Shown here: positions 6,415-11,986 of the stretch, in pieces
Layout of the letters: every line of letters starts with the position of its first letter
Numbering within the stretch: the stretch's first letter is position 1
From: Candidatus Falkowiibacteriota bacterium
Lineage (GTDB): Bacteria > Patescibacteriota > Patescibacteriia > Patescibacteriales > SZUA-104
Direction of reading: 5' to 3'
Assembly (NCBI GenBank): GCA_027020105.1
Contig: JALUVW010000014.1
Location: 1-17,780, forward strand
Length of the DNA stretch: 17,780 bases
Position numbers and translations under genes: made by a program
Notes under the pieces: generated by a model
Seen by the model: the letters and a program-made list of their open reading frames with translations, nothing else
Databases searched by the model: none
Told to the model about the DNA's origin: nothing

Positions 6415-6828
6415 ATGGACAAAGAGAAAGCCTCAAAAAAAACAAAAAACGAAACTCCGGCTCCGTGGGAGGGGCCGTCTCCGTCGGCTCCCGCCTACCG
6501 AAAAGCGAGTTCGGCGCAAATGGAAAAATTAATGGAGGAAAACCTGCGATTGACCCGGGAGATTCACAAAATGACCAAAAAAATAAACCATTTTGTGGTT
6601 TGGTCGCGGATTTTCGGATTTTTAAAAGCGCTGATTTTTGTCGCGCCGATAATTTTGGGTATCATATATTTCAAGCCGTTGTTGAGCCTGATAGAGCAAG
6701 CGTTCGCGCCGTATAAAGAGCTTCTTGATATGACCGGTTCGCCCGATATTAAAAGCCAAGTGATGCAAAGCGGAGTTAGTCCGTCGTCCGTGGAAGATTT
6801 ATTGAACTCCTTGCGAAACGGAAAATAG
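6415..6828 (+). CDS. Small membrane protein of unknown function
   Basis: I do not recognise a family. The 137-residue product starts with a charged, proline-rich tail (about 1-30), followed by a heptad-like stretch that may form a coiled coil (about 35-58, MEKLMEENLRLTREIHKMTKKI). One membrane segment follows at about 68-90 (FLKALIFVAPIILGIIYF) and then a short polar C-terminal region. This layout suggests a single-pass protein with a cytoplasmic N-terminal helix, perhaps an assembly partner, but no function is inferred. It ends 13 bp before the methyltransferase gene, so the two are probably co-transcribed. The start at 6415 has no Shine-Dalgarno. Confidence 0.75.
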   Translation: MDKEKASKKTKNETPAPWEGPSPSAPAYRKASSAQMEKLMEENLRLTREIHKMTKKINHFVVWSRIFGFLKALIFVAPIILGIIYFKPLLSLIEQAFAPYKELLDMTGSPDIKSQVMQSGVSPSSVEDLLNSLRNGK

Positions 6829-6841
6829 CGGCAAAATAATT

Positions 6842-7141
6842 ATGGAGTTTAAAGACGCCGTTTTAAGGGCGGTAGCGAAAATACCGAAAGGCGGAGTGTC
6901 AACATACAAGGATGTCGCCGCCGCTTCCGGCCGGCCGTTGGCGGCGAGAGCGGTCGGCAATATTTTGCGCGAAAATTTCGGGTCGCGCCCGATTCCCTGC
7001 CATCGGGTGGTAAAAAGCGGCGGCCGTTTGGGCGGATACGCCAAGGGAGAAAGAAAAAAAATTGAAATATTGAGAAGCGAGGGGGTGGCGGTGAAGAATG
7101 GAAGGGTTGTTGATTTTAAAAAAGTTTTGCGTAAATTTTAG
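6842..7141 (+). CDS. Methylated-DNA--protein-cysteine S-methyltransferase, minimal domain
   Basis: This belongs to the O6-alkylguanine-DNA alkyltransferase family (Ogt/MGMT), which repairs O6-methylguanine by transferring the methyl group to its own cysteine. The 99-residue protein is just the C-terminal DNA-binding/active-site domain. It has VSTYKDVAAASGRPLAARAVGNILREN, which supplies the helix-turn-helix and arginine finger, and IPCHRVV with the acceptor C53. The cysteine is present, so this is not an alkyltransferase-like protein, where it is replaced by tryptophan. The usual N-terminal domain is absent, as is common in small forms of the family. It is probably co-transcribed with the membrane protein upstream, and a strong terminator follows. 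Confidence 0.93.
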   Translation: MEFKDAVLRAVAKIPKGGVSTYKDVAAASGRPLAARAVGNILRENFGSRPIPCHRVVKSGGRLGGYAKGERKKIEILRSEGVAVKNGRVVDFKKVLRKF

Positions 7142-7222
7142 GAATTTGGGCCAAATTACGCCATCAACTTGACTGGGGAACGGCGTTTGGCGACAGCCTC
7201 TTTTAATTAAATTGTCGGAAAT

Positions 7223-7250
7223 AAAATCTTGGGCCCGCCAAGATTTTTTT
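7223..7250 (+). terminator. Intrinsic terminator after the methyltransferase gene
   Basis: AAAATCTTGG (7223-7232) pairs perfectly with CCAAGATTTT (7238-7247) over a 5-nt loop and continues into a T tract. Confidence 0.85.
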
Positions 7251-7252
7251 AA

Positions 7253-7284
7253 TTGACGTTATTTTTTAAAAGTTGTAATATAAT
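7253..7284 (+). promoter_or_regulatory. Promoter of the HtrA protease gene
   Basis: TTGACG (7253-7258) is followed at 17 bp by TAATAT (7276-7281), or at 20 bp by the better hexamer TATAAT (7279-7284). It sits immediately after the previous terminator. The predicted leader of about 95 nt contains a 12-bp inverted repeat. Confidence 0.55.
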
Positions 7285-7296
7285 TGTGTAACAATT

Positions 7297-7365
7297 CAAA
7301 ATTCAAAGCGTAAAACCGTAATTTAAAATTTAGCCCTTCGGGCAATATCTCCCCTTTGAATTTTG
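7297..7365. repeat. Inverted repeat in the htrA 5' leader
   Basis: CAAAATTCAAAG (7297-7308) is perfectly complementary to CTTTGAATTTTG (7354-7365). Between them GCCC (7333-7336) and GGGC (7340-7343) form a small hairpin. The transcript could fold into one long stem shortly before the start codon. It belongs to the AT-rich inverted-repeat style also seen at 2903-2992. Confidence 0.55.
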
Positions 7366-7385
7366 CGCTTTGAGCCAATAATCGT

Positions 7386-8645
7386 ATGGACAATAATTTT
7401 AAAAAATCATTTATCGCCGCGGTGGCGGCTTCAATTATAATCAGTTCCGTTTTCGGCGGCGCCATGGGGTATTGGGTTTCTTCATCGGCCCAAGGTTTTG
7501 ACTTAATGGATTGGTTTTTGGGCAAGCCGCAAGAGCAAGAGGGCGTTCGGGCCAAAGACGGGCAAAAAGTCGTTACGGTGGAAGAGGAGTCGGCCGTCAT
7601 CTCGGCGGTGGAGAAGGTTTCGCCGGCGGTGGTAAGCATTATTATCACCAAGGACTTGCCGATTATTGAGCGATATTACAGCGATCCGTTCGGCGGTTCG
7701 GATTTTTTTAGGCAATTTTTCGGCGATGATTTCGGCGATTTTTTCAGAACCCCGCAATATCGGCGGAAAGGCACGGAAAAAAGAGAGGTCGGCGGCGGCA
7801 CCGGATTTATTGTTTCGTCCGACGGCTACATCATTACCAATAAGCACGTGGTATTGGACGAAGAAGCCGAATATACGGTGCTGATGAACGACGGCAGCAA
7901 GTACGACGCCAAGGTGCTGGCGCGAGATCCGGTGAATGATTTGGCCGTTTTAAAAGTTGATAAAAAAGATTTGCCCACCGTGGAGCTGGGCGACAGTTCG
8001 GAGCTGAAAGTGGGGCAGACGGTTATCGCCATCGGCAACGCTTTGGGCGAATTCAGGAACACCGTTTCCACCGGAGTGATTTCCGGCCTTTCCCGCTCCA
8101 TCACGGCCGGAGGCGGCGGCATAGGCAGCGAGCGACTGATTGGCGTGATTCAGACTGACGCGTCCATCAACCCGGGAAATTCAGGCGGGCCACTTTTAAA
8201 CATCGCCGGCCAAGTAATAGGCATCAACACGGCCATAGCCCAGGGAGCGCAGAACATCGGATTCGCCATTCCGGTCAATGAAGTGAAAAACACTTATGAA
8301 AGCGTTAAAAAATACGGTAAAATCGTCCGCCCGTGGCTGGGAGTGAGGTATGTTCAGATAAACAAAGCGATTGCCGAGTCAAACAAATTGGATGTGGAAT
8401 ACGGCGCTTTGATTATCCGCGGAGAGGAGCGGACGGATTTGGCGGTAATTCCCGGCTCTCCGGCGGACAAGGCGGGGTTAGTTGAAAACGACATCATCCT
8501 GGAAGTCAACGGCAAAAAAATTGACGATAAAAATCCGTTAGCCAAGGCAATCGGCAAATTCAAGCCCGGAGACGAAATCACTTTAAAGGTTTTGCATAAA
8601 GGGGAGGAGAAAGAGGTTAAGGTAAAGCTGGAGGAAATGAAGTAA
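7386..8645 (+). CDS. Membrane-anchored HtrA/DegP-family serine protease with one PDZ domain
   Basis: The 419-residue protein begins with a hydrophobic segment (about 9-33) that is likely an uncleaved anchor placing the protease outside the membrane. The trypsin-like domain has a complete triad: H154 in TNKHVV, D185 in NDLAVL and S266 in GNSGGP. A glycine- and phenylalanine-rich insert, FGGSDFFRQFFGDDFGDFF, precedes it, as is common in this family. One PDZ domain follows (about 318-415), with SPADKAGLVENDIILEVNGKK. HtrA proteases degrade misfolded envelope proteins, and single-PDZ, membrane-tethered forms are the usual bacterial type outside the DegP/DegQ group. It has its own promoter and terminates before a palindrome-rich patch. 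Confidence 0.95.
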   Translation: MDNNFKKSFIAAVAASIIISSVFGGAMGYWVSSSAQGFDLMDWFLGKPQEQEGVRAKDGQKVVTVEEESAVISAVEKVSPAVVSIIITKDLPIIERYYSDPFGGSDFFRQFFGDDFGDFFRTPQYRRKGTEKREVGGGTGFIVSSDGYIITNKHVVLDEEAEYTVLMNDGSKYDAKVLARDPVNDLAVLKVDKKDLPTVELGDSSELKVGQTVIAIGNALGEFRNTVSTGVISGLSRSITAGGGGIGSERLIGVIQTDASINPGNSGGPLLNIAGQVIGINTAIAQGAQNIGFAIPVNEVKNTYESVKKYGKIVRPWLGVRYVQINKAIAESNKLDVEYGALIIRGEERTDLAVIPGSPADKAGLVENDIILEVNGKKIDDKNPLAKAIGKFKPGDEITLKVLHKGEEKEVKVKLEEMK

Positions 8646-8713
8646 GAGCGTTCGCGCGCGTGAAATTTATCAGTTGTCGCGGCACGGGATGAACACAAAA
8701 GAGGAGCACGGCG

Positions 8714-8745
8714 CCGCAGGGGCGAACAGCCGTTCGCCCCTGCGG
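8714..8745. repeat. Perfect 14-bp palindrome, GC-rich
   Basis: CCGCAGGGGCGAAC (8714-8727) and GTTCGCCCCTGCGG (8732-8745) are perfect complements over an AGCC loop. It resembles GGGGCGAAC-type palindromic repeats that I recall as scattered in many bacterial genomes. It lies downstream of htrA without a following T-run, so it is more likely a mobile-type repeat than a terminator. Confidence 0.8.
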
Positions 8746-8830
8746 ATTGTTTGTCGCCGCGCGGAGCCAAAACGCGAGCCGCGGACGATGACAAAGTGTT
8801 TGCGTTTTCGCCAACCGTTCGCGAACAGGC

Positions 8831-8847
8831 TCCATGCAAAGCATGGA
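8831..8847. repeat. Small perfect hairpin TCCATGC / GCATGGA
   Basis: Seven-base arms surround an AAA loop. It lies at the end of the GC-rich patch 8646-8850 and just before the AT-rich orphan gene. There is no T-run. Together with 8714-8745 it marks the upstream edge of an accessory-looking segment. Confidence 0.5.
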
Positions 8848-8906
8848 ACCGACTGAGGTTATAAAAATCTAGCTTAATTAATTATCCGCGACAGAGTCAT
8901 AAAATT

Positions 8907-9626
8907 ATGATTGACCCACTGAAAAATTTTAATTGGCAAAATTTATACACACGCTATGACGAGTTGTGCAAAAGGTTTGATTATAGTGTTGAATATTTAG
9001 ATTGCTTTAAAAGACGTCCGCGAACAGACGGGGAGTTATATTATTGCTTAATAGAAAAATTTTCAGAAGACAGAAAAAAACTTGGAAGAATTAGTTTAGA
9101 AAGTTACCAAGCTATGCTTTATTGGAAAATTTATTCCCAGCCAGCGGCTAAGGCGAATATTTTCAATAAGATAAATGAGCACCCTGAAATAGAAAGCAGA
9201 TTAAAAAAATTATCAGAAAAACTTCCGCAAAGCATTACTGAAGACAGAGATAAAATTATTGAATTAGTTCAGCTTGATGAATTTTCTATTTTTGGAATGG
9301 GCGACCCCAAGAGTTTCCCGGTCAGAACGACATTTTTACATTTTTTGTATCCGGAGGTCGTTCCCATATTTGACACAATGGTTCTTAGGGCCGTAGGTAT
9401 AACCGAAAAGGACGCAAGTCATAATATTGAAATTTTAAGAGAGTATATATCTTTTGCCTGGGATCTTGCGAAAAAATATAGAGAAAAAGGACATAAGGAA
9501 GAAAATGGATTTAAGGAATCTTGGGTTCGCTTGGTTGATATGGCTTTGTGGGCAGGTCGCGGAGATCAGAATAAAAACAATAATGTTAAAAATCGCAAAA
9601 AATGTTGTCGGGGAAGATGTTGTTAG
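8907..9626 (+). CDS. Orphan protein of unknown function, AT-rich gene
   Basis: I do not recognise this 239-residue product with confidence. It is soluble, with no signal or membrane segment, and mostly helical in character. The best-defined stretch is FPVRTTFLHFLYPEVVPIFDTMVLRAVGI (about 131-160). A pattern of this sort occurs in helix-hairpin-helix DNA-glycosylase-like and related uncharacterised proteins, but the likeness is weak. The last 18 residues are asparagine- and lysine-rich and end in CCRGRCC, an unusual cysteine-dense tail that might come from a frameshift or from fusion to adjacent DNA. Codons are richer in A and T (AGA, TTA, AAA) than in neighbouring genes. Palindromic patches lie on both sides. 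These points suggest acquisition, as an inference only. Confidence 0.7.
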   Translation: MIDPLKNFNWQNLYTRYDELCKRFDYSVEYLDCFKRRPRTDGELYYCLIEKFSEDRKKLGRISLESYQAMLYWKIYSQPAAKANIFNKINEHPEIESRLKKLSEKLPQSITEDRDKIIELVQLDEFSIFGMGDPKSFPVRTTFLHFLYPEVVPIFDTMVLRAVGITEKDASHNIEILREYISFAWDLAKKYREKGHKEENGFKESWVRLVDMALWAGRGDQNKNNNVKNRKKCCRGRCC

Positions 9627-9641
9627 GGGCTGAACGGAAGA

Positions 9642-9794
9642 ATGGGCTATATTATGTTGTTCCAACGACTTAAAGATTATTATCTTAACCGTCCGGTAGA
9701 CACTTTCATGGCTATGCGGGAGCCGGGATTGGGGATTGCCAATGACGACATAAGAAAAATAATGTTTGGGAAATTTAATTCTACCGACTTTTAA
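9642..9794 (+). CDS. Possible 50-codon ORF or gene remnant
   Basis: An ATG at 9642 opens a frame ending with TAA at 9792-9794. The translation has a plausible protein character (LFQRLKDYYLNRPVDTF, then GIANDDIRKIMFGKF) but matches no family I know. The last codons run into the palindrome that starts at 9784. It could be a real small protein or the end of a broken gene. Its position between an orphan gene and a cluster of palindromes favours a remnant. Confidence 0.3.
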   Translation: MGYIMLFQRLKDYYLNRPVDTFMAMREPGLGIANDDIRKIMFGKFNSTDF

Positions 9795-9856
9795 GTCGGG
9801 TTTAGCGACTAAAGACGCGAAATCCCGCCTCGCCTCTCGCGGAGAGGAGGGGCGGC
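9784..9856. repeat. Cluster of three short palindromes before prfB
   Basis: Three hairpins follow one another: CCGACTTTTAAGTCGG (9784-9799), TTTAGCGACTAAA just after it, and a longer GC-rich one at about 9827-9856 with CCTCTC and GAGAGG around GCG and outer CCGCC/GGCGG arms. None has a clean T-run. The arrangement looks like an array of palindromic repeat units inserted in the gap. Confidence 0.6.
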
Positions 9857-9930
9857 AGAAGATTTTTTGTCCATTGTTTTTCCGCCGTAAAACAGATAAA
9901 TTTAGATTATTTTTTCGTAAATATATTATT

Positions 9931-11028
9931 ATGGAAAACCTGCTTAAAGACATTGAAATATTAAGGGAGCGCCTTATGGAAACATGGGGGCTTTTGGGGA
10001 TTGAGAGAGAAGAGTCAAGGATTAAGAATTTAAAAGACGAGATGAACAAGCCGGGATTTTGGGACAACCGCGAACGAGCCGTGGAAATCAGCAGGGAAGC
10101 GGAGAATTTAGAGTCGGAAGTAAATAAATGGAAGGAATTGAAAAAAGAAATCAGGTATTTGGAGGAATTGGTCGCCGTTGGCCAAAAGGAAAAGGACGAT
10201 TCAATAGACGAGGAAGCGCGCGAGAAATACGAAGAACTGAAAAAGAAATACGAAGAATTGGAATTTTTGGTTTTGTTTTCCGGCAAGTACGACAAAAACA
10301 ACGCGATTATTTCCATTCATTCGGGAACGGGCGGAGTTGAGGCGCAGGATTGGGCGGAAATGCTTGAGCGGATGTTTTTAAGGTTTGCCGAGAAAAAGGG
10401 ATGGAAAGCGACCTTGGTTGACCGCAATGCCGGCTCCGAAGCCGGCATTAAGAGCGCCTCCTATAAAATTGAAGGTCGTTGGGCTTACGGGTATTTAAAA
10501 AGCGAATCGGGCGTGCACAGATTGGTCCGCATTTCTCCTTTTGACGCGGAGCAAATGCGGCACACTTCTTTCGCTTTGGTTGAAGTGATACCGGAATTGC
10601 CGGAGGCGGAAGAAATTGAAATAAAAGACGAGGATTTGCGGATTGACGTGTTTCGCGCCTCCGGGCCCGGGGGCCAAGGCGTGAACACGACCGACTCGGC
10701 CGTGCGAATCGTCCATATTCCCACGAAAATTACCGTCAGCTGCCAAACCGAAAGGTCCCAGCACCAAAACAAGGAAACCGCTTTGAAGATTTTGAAGTCA
10801 AAATTATTCAAATTGCGGGAGGAAGAAAAGGCGAAAGAAGAATTAAAAATGCGCGGCGAAGCCCAAAAAGCTGAATGGGGCAAACAAATCCGCTCTTATG
10901 TTATGCAGCCGTACAAGATGGTAAAGGACCATCGGACGAACTATGAAACGCAAGACGTTGAGAAGGTTTTAGACGGCGGACTGGATGAGTTTATGGAGGC
11001 GTATTTGCGCCTGTCGCGAAGCAAATAA
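9931..11028 (+). CDS. prfB: Peptide chain release factor 2
   Basis: RF2 ends translation at UGA and UAA. The ATG at 9931 gives 365 residues, the usual RF2 length. The frame is open further upstream to 9766, but that extension runs through the palindrome cluster and is not conserved-looking. The stop-recognition SPF motif is at residues 202-204 (VRISPFDAEQMRHTSFA), and the catalytic GGQ is at 247-249 (SGPGGQGVNTTDSA). The helical N-terminal domain is about 1-110. Most bacterial prfB genes contain an in-frame UGA near codon 25 and need +1 frameshifting. Here the reading frame is continuous, so that autoregulatory frameshift is absent. Presence of RF2 fits use of UGA as a stop in this genome. 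Confidence 0.95.
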   Translation: MENLLKDIEILRERLMETWGLLGIEREESRIKNLKDEMNKPGFWDNRERAVEISREAENLESEVNKWKELKKEIRYLEELVAVGQKEKDDSIDEEAREKYEELKKKYEELEFLVLFSGKYDKNNAIISIHSGTGGVEAQDWAEMLERMFLRFAEKKGWKATLVDRNAGSEAGIKSASYKIEGRWAYGYLKSESGVHRLVRISPFDAEQMRHTSFALVEVIPELPEAEEIEIKDEDLRIDVFRASGPGGQGVNTTDSAVRIVHIPTKITVSCQTERSQHQNKETALKILKSKLFKLREEEKAKEELKMRGEAQKAEWGKQIRSYVMQPYKMVKDHRTNYETQDVEKVLDGGLDEFMEAYLRLSRSK

Positions 11029-11078
11029 AACCAAAAACGGTTAACTGGCGGGGGCATATCAAACTGTTTTTGGTTTCC
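11029..11078 (+). terminator. Probable terminator of prfB
   Basis: AACCAAAAAC (11029-11038) is complementary to GTTTTTGGTT (11066-11075). The loop is long and the T-run short (TTT), so efficiency is uncertain. It starts immediately after the stop codon. Confidence 0.5.
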
Positions 11079-11188
11079 GTAAAGAAAATATTATAAATTT
11101 TAAGATGTAAAATTATATGGTTAAAGCGCGTGATTAAAAAACAATCCCAGGATTCCGTTTAGACATTAAACCGCAACATCAACCCGCA

Positions 11189-11226
11189 ATACCAAACCCC
11201 AATACCAAACCCCAACCCGCCCACCC
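11189..11226. repeat. C-rich tandem repeat with G-quadruplex motif on the minus strand
   Basis: A 13-bp unit, CAATACCAAACCC, is repeated twice in tandem and runs into C4-AA-C3-G-C3-A-C3 (11210-11226). On the minus strand this is four G-runs with 1-2 nt loops, a compact match to the G-quadruplex pattern. It lies four bases before the first long palindrome. Confidence 0.6.
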
Positions 11227-11230
11227 GACA

Positions 11231-11284
11231 AAAAACAGACAAATACTCCCATACTCCAGAGTATGGGAGTATTTGTCTGTTTTT
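11231..11284. repeat. Perfect 54-nt palindrome, copy 1
   Basis: Arms of 26 bp (11231-11256 and 11259-11284) pair without mismatch around a 2-nt CA loop. Each arm contains a tandem half-repeat, ATACTCC. At least 52 nt are identical to the copy at 11922-11973 on the other side of the TrpR-like gene. It can act as a terminator for upstream transcription, since it ends in T residues, or as an operator for the neighbouring regulator. Confidence 0.92.
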
Positions 11285-11322
11285 GGCAATTGGTTGTTTT
11301 TTTGTTTTTTTGGCGGGGAGTG

Positions 11323-11351
11323 TTGGTTGTTTTTTGATAATATGATAAAAT
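11323..11351 (+). promoter_or_regulatory. Promoter of the TrpR-like gene
   Basis: TTGGTT (11323-11328) and TAAAAT (11346-11351) are 17 bp apart. The T-rich stretch before it (11290-11336) contains TTGGTTGTTTTTT twice. The promoter lies between palindrome copy 1 and the ATG at 11378. Confidence 0.5.
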
Positions 11352-11377
11352 AAACACAATAATGTTGTTAAAATCGT

Positions 11378-11917
11378 ATGGCCAAGTATCAATCCAAATT
11401 ACCGAAAAAAGAAGTGGAAAAAATTTTTTACCAATTATGTCTGGCCATTTCTCAAACCAAAAAACCCAAAGACGCGGCTGAATTATTGCGCGATTTATTG
11501 TCTTTTCAGGAGGCGGAAATGATTGCCAAAAGATTAAAAGTGGCGGAATTGTTGTTGGACGGTTTAACGTATCAGGAAATTACGGAAAAATTAAAAGTGG
11601 GCAACAGTACGATTGCCAGAGTTTATGAATGGCTCAAAATTTCGGGAGAAGGATATCGGCAAGCGGTGAAAAAGACCAAGAACAACAAATTTGTTGAGAT
11701 TGAAGATAAACCGCGCGATTACCGTCCCGGAGAATGGGGGATGCTGAAGAGGCGTTATCCTATGTATTTTTGGCCGGAGATTTTGCTTGAAAACATTGTC
11801 AAAAGCGCGAACAAAAGACAAAAAGAACAGATTAAAGGCGTGTTGAAGCAGTTGGACAAAACAAAAGAAAAAACAGGCCTCTATAAAAAGTTAAAAAAAA
11901 TGGTGGATTTAAAATAG
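11378..11917 (+). CDS. TrpR-family (YerC/YecD-type) DNA-binding regulator
   Basis: The 179-residue product has a TrpR-superfamily N-terminal domain. LSFQEAEMIAKRLKVAELLLDG (about 46-67) matches the helices before the reader domain, and LTYQEITEKLKVGNSTIARVYEWLK (about 68-92) is the helix-turn-helix. YerC/YecD proteins are TrpR relatives without an established tryptophan response. Residues after about 100 form an extension, including GEWGMLKRRYPMYFWPEILLENI and a lysine-rich helical tail, that I do not recognise from TrpR. The gene is bracketed by two near-identical perfect palindromes, one 93 bp before its start and one 4 bp after its stop. Autoregulation through these sites is a natural hypothesis but is not shown. 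The ligand is unknown. Confidence 0.88.
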   Translation: MAKYQSKLPKKEVEKIFYQLCLAISQTKKPKDAAELLRDLLSFQEAEMIAKRLKVAELLLDGLTYQEITEKLKVGNSTIARVYEWLKISGEGYRQAVKKTKNNKFVEIEDKPRDYRPGEWGMLKRRYPMYFWPEILLENIVKSANKRQKEQIKGVLKQLDKTKEKTGLYKKLKKMVDLK

Positions 11918-11921
11918 TTTT

Positions 11922-11973
11922 AAAAACAGACAAATACTCCCATACTCCAGAGTATGGGAGTATTTGTCTGTTT
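11922..11973. repeat. Perfect palindrome, copy 2
   Basis: Arms of 24 bp (11924-11947 and 11950-11973) pair perfectly around the same CA loop. The 52 nt from 11922 are identical to copy 1. It starts 4 bp after the TrpR-like gene and ends 13 bp before the likely comEC start, so it may also terminate transcription of the regulator gene. Confidence 0.92.
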
Positions 11974-11986
11974 GGTTTTTGTGGGG

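Noticed and set aside
8674..8856. 60-codon ORF across the GC-rich palindrome
   Set aside because: It translates repeat DNA and has no sensible start context.
9766..9930. N-terminal extension of RF2 in the same open frame
   Set aside because: It translates the palindrome cluster, and starting at 9931 gives the standard 365-residue RF2.
11159..11392. Minus-strand ORFs upstream of the TrpR-like gene
   Set aside because: They consist of the low-complexity C-rich repeat and the palindrome in translation.
11231..11973. CRISPR-like repeat pair
   Set aside because: There are only two copies, they are separated by a whole gene, and there is no spacer array.
11954..11986. Upstream ATG for ComEC
   Set aside because: The extra 11 codons lie partly within the right arm of the repeated palindrome, so the ATG at 11987 is preferred.
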